Shown: positions 43,627 to 57,000 of the stretch, piece by piece
How the letters are laid out: each line of letters starts with the position of its first letter
Position numbering within the stretch: the stretch's first letter is position 1
Assembly (NCBI GenBank): GCA_001695595.3
Contig: MBPM02000006.1
Coordinates: 1 to 64,000, forward strand
Direction of reading: 5' to 3'
Source: Plasmopara viticola
Lineage: Eukaryota; Oomycota; Peronosporomycetes; Peronosporales; Peronosporaceae
Length of the DNA: 64,000 nt
The notes under the pieces: generated by a model
Seen by the model: the letters and a program-made list of their open reading frames with translations, nothing else
What the model was told of the DNA's origin: nothing
Database searches by the model: none
Made by a program: the position numbers and the translations under genes

Positions 43627-44073
43627 GGTATGAATTCTTAAAACACGAAGATCGTGCTCGTATGATGCGCAGAAATATAAAAACTAGAAAAAATTACATT
43701 AAATTTTGCGCTTCACATACAATACGATTCGTATTTCTAGCTTTTAATGCGAGACATGTGATTAAATGCAGTGAAAGCCTTAATGATCGGATGCATTAAC
43801 CTAGCGCGACATAGTGTTGTTGTTAAATTTATTGCGGACTTCATTGAGCTAGGTGTACTCGGTGAAATCAAATACATACGGCACATACGACACAATATGC
43901 ACGTAATTTTCAGCTTCCCCTTTCTATCTTAGAATTACGTGTCTACAAATAACGGCCGTGATATATGCCAGCTCATAAACACAATCTTTGGATAGGCTCT
44001 CAAAGCTAACGAAACAATCTTCAGACGTACTTACAATGACTTGAAGCAACGGGTCCTCACATAAATTAAAGAA
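43627..44073. other. Intergenic, AT-rich; upstream of the secreted-protein gene
   Basis: No ORF or RNA gene recognised. Contains the promoter side of the minus-strand gene ending at 42990. Confidence 0.5.
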
Positions 44074-44167
44074 GGGAGCCGCTAACTTCCACCCAGTTTT
44101 TGCTGACTTCCACCCTGCGATTATATAAAACCCCTAGCCCCAATACTCAACGGTGATTGGCTATAAA
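44074..44167 (+). repeat. MULE terminal inverted repeat, left
   Basis: Begins GGGAGCCGCTAACTTCCACC and extends through CAACGGTGATTGGCTA. Relative to the right end it carries an extra segment of about 19 nt, partly a repeat of GACTTCCACCC. Confidence 0.85.
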
Positions 44168-44477
44168 TACCTCTATCGTGACGAAATACACAAAAGGTAG
44201 CTTTGCTCAAATTTACTTTTTACCCATGTCAATTTAAATGCACAATCTGCTGTAGTCACTTTGAGAGAGGAAAACTCATACATTTGAGGACTATTAAGAG
44301 CATGTATTCTAACGCAGGCATGCGTCAATGCCAAAATGCCTCCAGACAGTGTTGGCGTGTGCCTTGACACCACGGTAAATGGGCGCTTCATCAGACTCCT
44401 CTCGCAGTCGTTTAAAGTAACCTCAATCGACGGCGGGCTCCAGTGACTACAGTTGCGCGAGATTGCTGTACCAACCA

Positions 44478-45848
44478 TCAATGGGTATCAAACTCGCTGA
44501 GAGATAACGGCACCACTCCTGCTGCTGTAGGTGCTGTCGCTGCCGCTGACTTTGCACGAAATGTGTGCTTGCAAGGATGGCCAAAGTTGGAAACGAACAT
44601 ACCAAGATACTCTTCACCTGCTTTATGGCGCATGTGTTTTGCTGGAATGCTGATCGCAATTCTGCTATCGATACCTTGCCCATGACGGCAGAGAACATCG
44701 CTCCAAACTGCAAGTCGGCAATCGCACGCTCCTGCGCAGTTTTGAGCTTGATTGAACTTGATTGCAGCAAGTTGCCTATGGCAAGCAAGTCTGCAGGCAC
44801 CGTCCACCGTGAAAACATCGCCAGTGGAGACAGAGATACACTTTTTTAATGCCGAATGCGCACTCTCGACTCTTGATGTGGTGGTATAACCGAAGTGTGA
44901 TTTATTGCGCAAGAAGGCAGCAACAAATCGGTCTTTGTATATGAGCCACGTGTTAGTCAGGTTCGTCATAATATGAGTAGGGAAGTTTTGCCGCATGGCT
45001 ACATGCTGCTGGTCGAATGAGATGACTGTCGACGCGAACACAAGAGCATTCCATTGCCGAACCAGTTCTGAAAAGGTATCAATACTCTCAAACGTTCTTC
45101 GCAGCTTTGCCGTGATATTCTTGGAGATATGCCAGCGACAAAGTAGATGGTTGGCAGTAGGAAAAGCGCTGTCGAGGGCGTTCATCAGCCCGAGTTCTCG
45201 ATTCGTGACAAAAGTTCCCGGGGCAACCGAAATTTGACCAATGACGCACGCCAGCAAGCGCACCGCTCAGAGATATCTCTCTTCTTTTTCTGATGCGATA
45301 AAGCAGTACGCGAAGGTGAAAGATTGCGACGTAGCTGTCACCCCCACATCGTGCATCAAAGGCAGACCAAAACGGTTCGTTTTGTATGTTGAATCGATCA
45401 ACCACACCTTGCAGGCCGAAAAGGTGCTGCAAATCTCCCTTGCCGAAGGAGAGACAATGAAAAGGTGGGTAAGGCGTCGAAGGTTGTCAAACTTCGTGTA
45501 GTAAGGGGCATCAAAAGCAGTGGCCTCAAGGCTATCAAGCAATGCAGCAATTGGGGACCTTCCAGCCAGGATGCTTCTGCGCTCTAGGTCGCGAATATTG
45601 TACACATCACGAGGCGTGACGGTGATTCCCTGGTCGCGCATTGCGGCGACAATACGTGTAGGTGCCAGAAGAGACCGACAGAGACTAAGAATTTCCTCGT
45701 GGTGATGAGGCTCGAGACCGCGGCCTCTTGGATGTACGGCTGGGTCTGAAAAAGGTTCGTGGTTGTGCTCGGCGTTGTCAAGCTCCACGGCCCAGTTGTA
45801 CTGCTCTCACATTTGCGTTGGAGGTAACAGTCCTTAGATTTATTTTTA
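44478..45848 (-). pseudogene. MULE transposase (FAR1/FLYWCH type), broken
   Basis: The N-terminal zinc-finger-like part (CYLQRKCE, then QYNWAVELDNAEHNHEP) is split by a frameshift near 45795. The main frame 45788-44478 is open except for one TGA at 45267-45269. It contains a helical region (EEILSLCRSLLAPTRIVAAM), the first catalytic Asp (VWLIDSTYKTNRFG), GTFVTNRELGLMNAL where the usual second catalytic Asp (TDRE) is Asn, LLCRWHISKNI, SRVESAHSALK and a SWIM-like GHPCKHTF near the end. The Asp to Asn change, the stop and the frameshift make it inactive. It would move the element and related non-autonomous copies in trans. Confidence 0.88.
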
Positions 45849-45929
45849 GGCAACTGTAGCCGATCACCGTTGTGTATTGGGGTTAGGGCTTCTAAACAAT
45901 CGCAGACTGGGTGGAAATTAGTGGCTCCC
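45849..45929 (-). repeat. MULE terminal inverted repeat, right
   Basis: On the minus strand begins GGGAGCCACTAATTTCCACC, then TGCGATTG...CCCCAATACACAACGGTGAT and GGCTACAG, matching the left end over about 80 nt. Confidence 0.85.
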
Positions 45930-45938
45930 ATTAAAAAA

Positions 45939-48900
45939 TCAGGAATAATGAGATGAGGAGCTCATATCAGACCGAATATAAAAATGAAATTATATCTGCG
46001 TTTCTAAGCAGAATATTTTTTTGGAGAACTGGATTCAGACTACCCAAAAACCTTTAGTCAATTTCTAGCCACAAGCCTAAAACGCATCAGCGGCTCTCCG
46101 TTATGAAGTCCACATAGTAAAACGGCATGCCATCCTTCGCACATATCTAACGCAACAGACAACACAATATTTTGGCCGTCGGCACACATCAAGGACTTGC
46201 AAACACCAATCACACCTTCCTGTCACGCATCCACTATCTCACAGAAAGCGGCAGTAATTTTTGCAACTTAATCACGCGAAAGATCAAGGAGTTCACAATC
46301 CGATCGCAGTCTAAGTATTTACGATACCAACCTCAAGCTCAAGAATTACCGTGCGGCTGTTTGGATTCTCACTTTACTAATCCGTTATTGTCGGTATGCT
46401 TACTTACAGGATCCAAGGCAGCACATGTTGCTTTTTTCGGCAGCACTTAAGTCCATCGAAATTGGGCCAGGTTAATCCCTCTGCTTTTAAAGTGGCTGCT
46501 AGATTGCCTCTCAAGTATTTGATGTGCCTGACAAAAATTAATACGACTCCACTCTCATACTGTTATCGATGATGTATGATAAGACACAGTCTGAAAGCGC
46601 ATTGCGAGCAATTGACAGTAGCTACAAAGATAAAAGACCGCACAAATCTTTTTAATGGACAGCCGTTATCGATCGCATACTTCTATTTTAAAAAGGTCAG
46701 AAACTATCGAGGTATGGCTTCCAGTAAATACTAATTGGTAATACACAAGCCAATTGATGTTTTAAAATAAGCAGTGTTCAATACAGAGAACTTAAAAGAA
46801 AAATAGTATGTGGACTACCTATTGTAAGTATGTAGAGCTAGATAGTAAATGTACACTATTTATCGTAAAGATTTATATTGATGAAAACCTCACAACACGA
46901 AATATACTGGCAATGTAGCCTGTGGAGTCAGACAGACAGCAATCGGCGATTCATGCTGACTCCAGGTAAAAAAAGCTGCTTGAAGGCGTTGATTTACACA
47001 GATAAGAAAGAATCACAGGATTCCGATAGCGATTGTTTTCAATCTACATCTGGCACAATTTTCATAGAGATGGAGAGGTACGCTCAACTATGCAAGACGA
47101 GCTTAGCAAGCCAAAGTTTTCTTTGGCTCTGGAAAGATGCAAAGTTTGGTTGCACGAGGACCTGATGCGATCAATGCGCGCAAGTAGGCATTCTACAGCT
47201 ATGCACGCTCACTTCTATAGCTTTTTTATCAGACGATGACAGAGTCGCTCCCATCAGTATTGCTAGCTTTTCTTAGCAGATGCCTCGCTTACACTTAAAT
47301 CGTTCACGGCGTGCGTGAAGGCATCGAAAAGGAAAGATGCGAAAGAATTATATATGATTTTCGCCTTGTTGCAAGCGAAAAACAAAGAGTAGCTGTGGTC
47401 GTCTCAAGGATCGGTGGACACTACCGTGCAATTCTGTGACTGGAGCGGTGTCTCTCATCAGGAGTGGGTTAGAGCGTCAGCTGACGCGAGTCTTCTTGTG
47501 CACCGTTTGGTACAAGACTTTATTGTACCCCGCCAAGGTGAAAAGGAGCTTAAAATCTCTGTTCAAGAGCCACAAAAATGTTTCTTTTCGGGATGACCAG
47601 TAGCCGTTTTCTATAGGGGGTAATAGTCACCTCCATAGATTAGAGAAGATGGTACGGTCGATCATGATGTTTTACTAGAAGGTGACTACGAATACTGCCA
47701 AGTGTGGCAGGGTCAGGCCCTTTTTTACTAACAGAAACCATAACATGATACAGTTTTACAGCATCGGGGCTGTCGGGGCTCTTTGTTTAGCGGAAGAGTG
47801 TTCTCAGGTCTTCGGCCATCATTATTTTTGTAAAATCACGTAAATTGCAGACCGCTATTGGGCTGCACCCAAAAAGTAGTATTCAATTCAATGACCAAGA
47901 CTCAATATACAATCAAGGAGAATCGAACTTGAAGCTAAAAGAGTTTATCAATTCAGCCTCGATCAAATCAAAAAAAATCATTCATTTTATAGTTTCGGCT
48001 TAAGAGTTCACAAAAACTTTCAAAGTGGTAAGTTGACTTTAAATGAGAATTGAGCATTACCTAGCATTATCTGCAAAACTCCCTATGAGATATATACACT
48101 ACAAATAGTATTTGGCATAGCAGTAAGTGGGATTTTCCAAGATGCAGGACAAGCTCAAAGTGTGTTAAAGCTACACTTCAACCCGGCAAAAGTACACGAT
48201 GCCGTCAAATGGTAACTTGATCGGTTCTTAGGTCCCACTCGCGTCGCACACATCGGTCGCTCTCTGCATAAGTGAAAAAACGATTATTCTCATGATTGAC
48301 GACGACTTTTCAACACAGGGCATCAGAGATTGATGATGAGCAGTGCTCTCATAAACGCAACTTAAGCGTTGCTAGTAAGCCTCTGGCTTGTTCTCAAAGC
48401 CAACTAACCCGAGAAATCTAACATATAAGTGATCGAAGTCAAGGCCCACCATCAATAACCTAGGTGAGCTGCAAGAGCTTGAGGTGTAGGCAAGATTAAA
48501 TGAACACAGTTTGGTCTGGCTTCAAGCTCATGCCCATATTCGAAAGGCTATATCGGGCACCATAGGTATCCTTAAACATTTGACCTTTTTTCCTTCTCCA
48601 ACGCTCAGCATGAGACACGCGTAGCTTTCAGAGCCAGGCTATAGCTTAAACAGAATAAAAAGTGTACGTGCTGCTTTACTCGTTAAGTAGTAATGGTCGG
48701 TAATCGGCTGTACTTACGCCTCATGAAGGGACTGAGGATGGTATAAAATTTAATAGGCACTTGGTCCGCTAGACTAATAAATTGCGTTTGTGCTCAGAAC
48801 TGTAATGTGATGGTGTTAGAGGAATGCTTGGATTGGCAAGCTAATTCATGTAAAACTCCGTGCAGCCTGCTGAGGCATGGTTGACATTGTTGACAACAAA

Positions 48901-51900
48901 CTTAGCGATTCCTAGCATGCAGCTCGAATGCCTTGACGCATTCGCACACATATCACATAAGAACGCATTTTCGACACCGCATTTCACTCGCTCTATCTAT
49001 TAATCGATTTGCATATGATCCGCTGTAGCCGAACTTAGCTTAAAGTCAAGCACTCTTTGATAAAGATACGTCTAGGCCCATACGAATTGACTTAAAGAGT
49101 CCATGTTATTCAAAGCATGTCTGGAAACTATCCCAGCTATTTCAACACCATTCGATCGAAGTCAGCACAGGATTCATGGGGCCGTTTACTAAGCAAATTG
49201 ACAAGTACCCCAGTATCCTGTAGCCTGCTGAGCTATTCAATCGACGGTCACACGATAGATTCTAAGAAGCGTAAAGCGCAGGTAAGCTTGCTGACGATGT
49301 GGTATGTTTGGCTAGGGTTTAACCTGTTGGTACTGAACACATGTGCAGACTTACTTTTGCAATTAACGGCTATAAGAATGGGTGCTTATGTTCTTCTTCA
49401 ACTAAGGGTCGCTAGACAATGTACCTTGAGCCTTCAAATGCATCCATAGTCTAAGCTCTTCCCGTTAAGGACCATAGCCGACCATAAATTATGCTGCACG
49501 ACAAGAGTCGAGCTATTATCGAGGGCTGATGTAGCCTCTTGATTTACCGCGCTGACACTTTTTTGCTCGATTCTTTGGACTTGATACTTCCCTTAGCCAA
49601 TGACAAAGCTACGCACATGACATCTCATGTTGCAGACGCGATCCGGAAACCTTGGACGATGACTAGTCCATCACGAAGCGTATCTTTTAGAGCGCTTACC
49701 GCAATCAACGGCATTACACTATCTTGCATTGGTCGTCAAAAATATTGCTGACTTAGTCGAGAGCACTGTAAATTGTACATCTAGCCATGTTCATTTGCAA
49801 CACATCCTTCCCAGATATCAGTTCATGTACCGGAATGATGCCACATTCAGCTTGTTATGAGTGTGTGACTTACCATTTGAAATTCTGACGCAGTACGTCG
49901 GACAAATGAAGGAAGTTATTTTTTCGGGCCGTTTCTGTCTTTACTTGAAAGAGTGCTTCAGCAGAATCACATTGCTTTATAGTAAAAAGTTTCTGGCGTG
50001 TAAAATGGTATCGTGCTCGTGCAAGTATGTTCGCTTCATGAAGTACAACTTATTCAGATGGTCCCGCCGAGGGCGTTTCGCGAGACTACAACCTAGTGTA
50101 ATTTTACCAAGAATAATATAAGCCTTTATGGTCGAGAATCCACTTCATGCACAAAATGCCTCCTTCGTATCTTGAAGAGTACTGTATGAGATTATGATGA
50201 GAAGTTAAATTTTCTCTAAGCCGTATGGCCACTACCTTAAGCTATGCTGTCAGTTTGATGTCCTCTTCAAATTATGCCATAGAGCTCAAGCGGAATATCC
50301 ACGGGTGAAATATGCTTCTGATTTATCGAGTCTTAACCCATACCTGATTTAAGCTCTATAAAAGTATTTTGCCGACATTTACTCTAGACCCTTGCTAGGA
50401 TGACCTACGCTGCTCAGTAAGCGCCAAGAGCTGGCGTCATTTTCTATACGATTTAAAGTGACGTTTTGTGTTGTACTTTTGTCGACACTATGATGCATTG
50501 TTACGCCGACGTATACATGACATCGAGGGAGGAATTGAACCCTGATCAGAGGAATGTGTATATATAAAAAAAGCAGGACCTTGCATATCTCAACTTTGAG
50601 CTGACTATGTCATAGCGAATGCTATCCACACCATGCGCTAATTAATGAGCTACATTGCACTTCACATGCGTTTATAATACTTTGGCCTTCAGTCAGCCTT
50701 GATTCGCATGATTTAAAGTGAGCACTGTTCACAACTAGTTTCGCTCATGCCGCCTCACGTCTATCACCGAGGCCTCTTCTTTAATATTTGGCTGGAAGCG
50801 AACAATGCCTCTTCCAGTGGTTAAGCATGCACTATTTTCAAAGAGTATTAACATGAATTAATGTGCCGTTTCACACGCAAAATTAGGGCCTCGCTCAAAC
50901 TGATTTGGCTCAAAAGCCCGCCATGCCATCCGCGACATGCAACTATTAATTTATTGGCTCAATTCCAGACTTGTCATTCATGACATTCAGGAAGTCCATT
51001 GTTTGGCAAGGGCGGCTTAGTAATTTTCGTGCCACCTACTTCTGTCCCAAGATTGGAAAGTTTGACTAAAGAGATGCACGAAAGGCCTTTTTACTTTTGG
51101 CTTCGTTGCGAAGAAGATACACAAATGATTGAGCGCAAATACTTCGTGTTGCTTTATCCACGCTTCGACTAGTTCTGCTGCATTTGCTGTTCTGCTACAT
51201 AACTTTATCATCATCAATATGAGAAGCATTTGAATTTTTAAATTGACATAAGCATTAATAGTGACACTATTTTTCGATACTGAAGAGCGATCTCATTAAC
51301 AAATGAGTCAACTGTGCGTAATCTACGCAGATAGATACAGCTCGCAGCTTGTCTCATTCTTGAATAATCCTTTTCAGTCATAGTGTGTGCAACATATTAT
51401 CACGCCTACTTGTGTTGATTTACGATGCTACAACTGCTCAAACAACACTCCACTTCACTCTTCAGAAGTTATTGTTTATTATAAATGTGCTCAACACATG
51501 GACAACGCATCGTGCACGTTGACCTATGGTCAATATAATTCAAAGAGCTTCTTCTAGACTGATCAGATTTTGCATAACAGGGCGCAATGGAAGTCAATAG
51601 AAGCAGCTCACAACATTCTATTTATACCGTTAAAGGCTTTGATTAAATTAATATTACAATATGAATGCTACATTTTTTTGAGCCAGTACCATATGTGTGC
51701 TCAAATGTCAATTAAAATTGTGCTTGGGCAAATTTGCAAAACCGTAAATTTAACCATTGCTCGTAAACGCAATGAAACATACTAAACAAAAACACGTCAA
51801 AGTGCTTAAGCTGAGCTCATAAAGCGTGAGAACATTTTTCGCTGTACTCATTACATTACATAATGCGAAGCATGCACACAAAAATTTGCACACAGTAAGA

Positions 51901-53862
51901 TTTTAATTATTGCTAAATTCATAAGGCTGTAAATTGCCGGTGCAGTCGGTCGCAGCGTCGTTCGCGTACTTTCTGGCATGTGAAATATTACAAAAATCCG
52001 GCACTTATCATTATCAGTCAGTATCAAAGCCGCATGTGCAGTAAAATTACTGCGTTTTGACCAGAGAGAATGCCTAAATGCATAGTTGCCAAGGGCCTGG
52101 GTCAATGAAAAGACCAAATTTGCGTCACGCTTAATGGGCCCTATTATTAATACCGGTGTAGCAGAGTAAAAACTATAAATTAGATCTGTGAACTACTAGA
52201 GTATCGAGCCCATAGGCCGTGTGTGGGCAGATTAAATAACGAAATTCCAACCAGAATTGTATAGGGGATAGATGGAGGCACAACGCAGGACTCTGTTAAA
52301 TGTATAAGATATAATGTATTGGGTCCTAATCTTTTTGTCCGTGACTGGGTTTTAAAAAATTTGTACTCAAGCATCTTTCTTTAGTGCCAGAAAGTTAATA
52401 TCACACATTCTTTCAAGCGACTACCTCAATCAAAAAAACTAAAGAGTAAAGCTGTAACGCTCACCATAGGTATAATATGAACATGATCATCGTAGGTTTG
52501 ACAAGTTATTCCGCAATTTTGGCCGAGTGGTAGAAAAAACTGTCTTCGTCAAGGTTAAGTCTTCAAAACCCAACATGCCGGTCAAACGCACTTGAGACAA
52601 CTCAAATTTCGATCGTATCATCGTGAAGATCAATAAAATATATTGCCGTATACTAGTTTAATGTTCAGTCCAGCTTTTTTGCCTGAAGCAAACAGCTTGA
52701 GTAGTCATGCGCGTTGTTAAGTATATCCTTGACAAGTCTTCTTTCATAACTACTTTTCTATAAGCTAATTCGCGTTCTGGCAGATACACGAGAATATTGT
52801 GCTGAAGCGTATACATTTTTATTGTTAAAGCATGTCGAAATTTATCTTTAAGGGGCATTATGATGATGAATGGCCCAATATAATTTAAATCGCAATTTAA
52901 AGCACAGCAAATTTGTAACTACACTGCATTCATAATAACTTGCGTCGGTTGGATAGCAGCTAGCTAAAACGTATGATTTTTTTGTATTTTTTCGACTGCA
53001 CATACCTCACTGGCATATGTGGCTGTCATTTAAGAGCTTGCAGTAAACAGTAAGTCATCAAAAATCTGTCCATAAAGTGCAACATAGAGTATCAATGGAA
53101 ACGTTTTGGCTGGAAGCGCCCACAGCCAATCACAGCACTGCAATCGTCTTAAGCAGCTATTTAGGTTCGTTGTGCGCAAGCAATCGGAGTGACGATGCCG
53201 TATGTTTGAAAGGAAAGGTAACAATGCGGTAATAACTGTCGAATTAGCAAATTATACTTCGATCTATGCTTAAACTGAGTTCCGCGCTCTATTAATTGTG
53301 CAGACAGAAACTACTTGTGACATACGGTTGAAGCCCCGGCCAGCGTTAGCAGACCACCAAGACAGAATCCCAACATTGCTTCATGTAACAGTAATCAAAA
53401 GTATATTTTATGTGCAGGTTGTATAGCTACTACCTCGGCTACGGTATCGACTGATAACCTCTTCAAGCATAATCGTAAATAAAATGATCAGCCCAGGTAG
53501 TGCATTTAATTACTACATTGGGTTTTAGGGTTATTTTGCCTTCGACGGTACCGGTTCCTCTTCCATAAAGGTGTAAAGCCCTCATATGTCGACACATTTA
53601 CCTAAGGCCTACTACAATAAAGTTTAGCCGTTGTGCATTGCTGGATGAGCGTCAAGTTTCGCTATAATTTTCCCTCACGCAAATGTCAGTCTCAATGAGA
53701 CGTTTTGCGCTGTATTTGCGTCGACACAATTGTGTTTTGCGTATTGTCTACATTGACGTCCAGCATAGCGCTCTGCTAAAAAGAGCCTCCACTCAGCCCA
53801 ACATGAGCCGTTCTACCGGCTTATCATCGGAGCCTTACCCTTAACTTTGGCTTTTGGTGAGC
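45939..53862. other. Long AT-rich gene-poor region
   Basis: About 7.9 kb with only short open frames (up to about 110 codons) that show no recognisable domain, no consistent splice structure and no RNA gene. A minus-strand piece at 51229-51017 (AAELVEAWIKQHEVF) looks protein-like and could be a worn effector or other gene relic. 50450-50490 and 53697-53730 share a degenerate segment (GACGTTTTG...GTCGACAC). Confidence 0.5.
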
Positions 53863-54040
53863 CATGGATACTGTGACAGGTTTTCCAAACAAACGTTGCT
53901 CAATGGATAATGTGTCACCCCAACACAACGTTGCTCAATGGATAATGTGTCACCCCACTTTAATTGTCATGGATACTGTGACAGTTTTTCCAAACAAACG
54001 TTGCTCAATGGATAATGTGTCACCCCACTTTAATTGTCAT
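53863..54040 (+). repeat. Local tandem duplication, about 60-100 bp units
   Basis: CATGGATACTGTGACAG with CCAAACAAACGTTGCTCAATGG occurs twice, and the inner piece GTTGCTCAATGGATAATGTG followed by TCACCCCA occurs three times (at about 53895, 53929 and 53999). CACTTTAATTGTCAT closes two of them. Copies are nearly identical, so the expansion is recent. Confidence 0.85.
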
Positions 54041-57000
54041 AGCTGCTTGGCTGAAAGTCACACAGTGGTAAGGTTTTGTCATGCTGCATTGTTGAACGCT
54101 CACCATGCAGCAAATGACACAATTTTACAAGTTCTTCTCCATGCATTACAAGCCACACCGCGCGCAGAAAATGGGCGAGCGTCACCACCACGTGGTTAGA
54201 CTAAAAGGGCTTTTATTTGTACGAAATACACAGCACAACAATTGAGAGATATAGAAGCCTTAACAAGAGAGCATTTCCAAGAGAATCATCAATACAGAGT
54301 TTTGAACAATAGATCGGTATCAACACTTGACAACTCTTGCAAATTTTGAGGTCCGTATATGGCAATATTTCTAGTCACTTTTGGTCATGGTGAGTACCCT
54401 ATCTGGAGAACTACAACTCTCGCCTACGGGACTGGATGACGAACAGGGCTCATCTTTTGATCCCTGATGACCGCTGCGAAAGCAGTATTTACAAGAAAAT
54501 GATTTTGCAAATGCAGTTTGCAGGACGATAGTCTGCTAGTAGTCGATGACGAGTCGTTGGCCGAGTAAGCCTGTACCAAAGGTACCACATAGACGTCGCT
54601 GATATTGTTGCGAAACACGAGAAGAAAACTCAGCTTTCTTGTCCCCAGCTTTATCAGGAATTTCGTCATTTTCAGACGCTTCATTAGGCGTAGGTATTAT
54701 CATTTATCAATAGGGCTCGCACTACTAACATTGCTACTTACCTCTTTTGTGTTGCCAAATGAGCACGATGATTCGCAGAAAAATTACGCAGACAAAACGT
54801 CTGTCTCTTAGTTTTGTGCGTACCTTCAACTGAGCATTTGTCGAGGATGAAGCAATTCCATTGTATCCGATGTTGTCTTGGACACGGCTCGTCGGGGACG
54901 AATTTTGTAGATCACTTGCGTAACTAAATTAAGCGACACTTAGTCGCTATAACTGCACCTCGAGCTTTCGCTCCTCACCTAAGTTCTTAGTTATGAGCTT
55001 TTGCATATGAAACACAGGTGCTAAATAGAAGAACGGGCACGATGTGTCGAGGGCATTAAAGCGTTGGTTGCTCGTGAGCACGCGATGCGCGATGCACAGG
55101 CGTGTGAGTTTTTATCAGATAAGCGTGGCTACCATTTTAAAAATTCTCTGGATGTTTTGGCTTAGTGATACAAGCCACAGGGTCATGAGCAGGGCTCAAA
55201 GCTTGCCAAGGGGAACACTCATCTTAATGCCGAATTTGGCGGGTCATAGTCAATGATGAGGCTTAAGTCTTGTTCAATTTAAAAATGGGTGAGCGATGAG
55301 TGTGGCACGGGTGTGCTCTTTTAGCGACCGAGCCATCATTCGACGGCATAGCTAGCTTACATTGGTGTATCACTTAGTATTCAAATACCGTAAGCTCGGC
55401 TCGTGTTTTGGGGATTTCTGTCCGTTTCAGACCGCAGTTTGCACTGGCAAAATAGTCAGTCGATTGATTCATAGTTTGTGCACTAGAATGTGCTCTAAGT
55501 CTCATCCAGCTTGTCGTGTGGAATTCATCTTCAGTAATTTTCAAAGAAATGATTTGGCTTGTAACTACTAAAGGACTTTTAAGTGCTGTTAGGTGAGAGT
55601 GTAACGGAAGTGCGCAAACCCGACGATGTCACGCTGATTGGTGGCATTACCATATTGTGCTACCTAATATTTGGAACAGCGAAAAGAGGTAATATTGTCT
55701 CATGATTACTGCTTATCTCATAAAGACTAGATGGTATTCATTTTCCACGTCCGCCAGAATCTCATCAAAGTTTGTCGTTGCATACAATATGTATGTCTGA
55801 ACAATAAACAGATAAGCTGCACGAGCGCTTTCAAAACCCCGTCGGACACAAAAAAAGCCATACCGCTTGGAATGCTGACCATTGACAATGGCATGTCTCC
55901 CTCTCGCATAATAGATTGGTCCTCTTTGTCGATTAAAACGAGTGCGCTATACATCGTACGTCGTGTTACGTTGTTTAGCAGCTTATCTTTCGAAGAAATC
56001 AACGTTCACGCTAGAAAATTTCCGCAATCAGCGAAAGTGTATTTCACGCTCAAAAAAGCTTGTACGATGTGCCACTTGCTGTTTACCTTTTCGTTGCCTA
56101 AAAGCGAGAAATTACTTCTTTTGCTCCTGCCTCATGCTTTGCTCGAAAAAAAAGAGTCAATGACTTTACTCTAATTCTTTGGTAAAGGTCGCTGTTGTGT
56201 CACAAAGTTTAAGATCTTTTAACCGAATCGGCATCATGACGTACACTTCTATCATGCGATGGCACCAAAGGCGGATCTCGTACGACTACATTCTCCCATT
56301 AACATAGTGAAAGGCTACCCGTATCTGACAGATTCTTCCGAATTGCTGAATCATCCCGCTCACAAAGCTTCTTTTAGTTTGTTTTGTAGATTGCTTTATC
56401 GAGTAGTAATGTGAAATTATTGTCTTTTTTAGCTTAACTTTGCTACGACCACAAAAATACTGTCAGTCTTACAAGCTCCTTCAAGCTTTGCTATTGCCAT
56501 ATCGTCTAGCTTAAGCAGTATTATAACGGATCAAGTAGGTCCCAGCCTTATCTTGCCGTCGACCAGATTGTTAATTTCCTCTATCAGGGTTCATAGCCGA
56601 GCGTTATTGTCATTTACCTTCGCGTTTATGTTGAGACGCCTTGCACGGTCCGATGAGCGCTATACATTGTTGTTGTTCTTTAGGCGAGATCAACGTTGCG
56701 TCGTTAATCAAAGTGAAGAGAGTAATGTTAATATTCAGCAATATCTGAGCTGTGCTTGCGAGCTTGCGGCTCGTAGCACCGAGCCAGAGCGATAAAAAGC
56801 CCTTATATGGTACTCTACATATCTGCCTTAAAAGTAATGTATCTTTTAGACCTAAACTATGTATTTGAAAGTAAGCTTTGAAACGAGTTTATAAGTTGTG
56901 CAGCTTTCGGAGAAGCAGTACATGCCACAGGAAAATATCAAGTTAACAAAAAAAAATTAGTCAAAAGGCTGGCTTTCATTGACTAAAGGGGATTAAGATT

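Larger units (their letters stand above)
44074..45929 (-). mobile_element. MULE (Mutator-like) DNA transposon with TIRs and 9-bp target duplication
   Basis: 1856 bp bounded by inverted repeats. The outer 24 nt (44074-44097 and the reverse complement of 45906-45929) differ at two positions. Flanks are ATTAAAGAA (44065-44073) and ATTAAAAAA (45930-45938), a 9-bp target duplication with one mismatch, as expected for MULEs. The transposase on the minus strand is decayed (next entries). Confidence 0.88.

Noticed and set aside
46172..49449. Several 60-110 codon ORFs in the AT-rich region
   Set aside because: Random length expectation, no domains, no conserved splice structure.
50520..50560. T-arm-like GAATTGAACCCTGATC
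   Set aside because: Short match without the rest of a tRNA.
51017..51229. Possible RXLR-type effector relic (AAELVEAWIKQHEVF)
   Set aside because: No signal peptide, no RXLR motif and no long frame; the resemblance to effector C-terminal repeats is too weak.
52515..52590. tRNA-Ser/Leu-like segment (GGCCGAGTGGTAGAA)
   Set aside because: Only a D-arm-like stretch is present; no T arm with B box or acceptor stem at the right distance.
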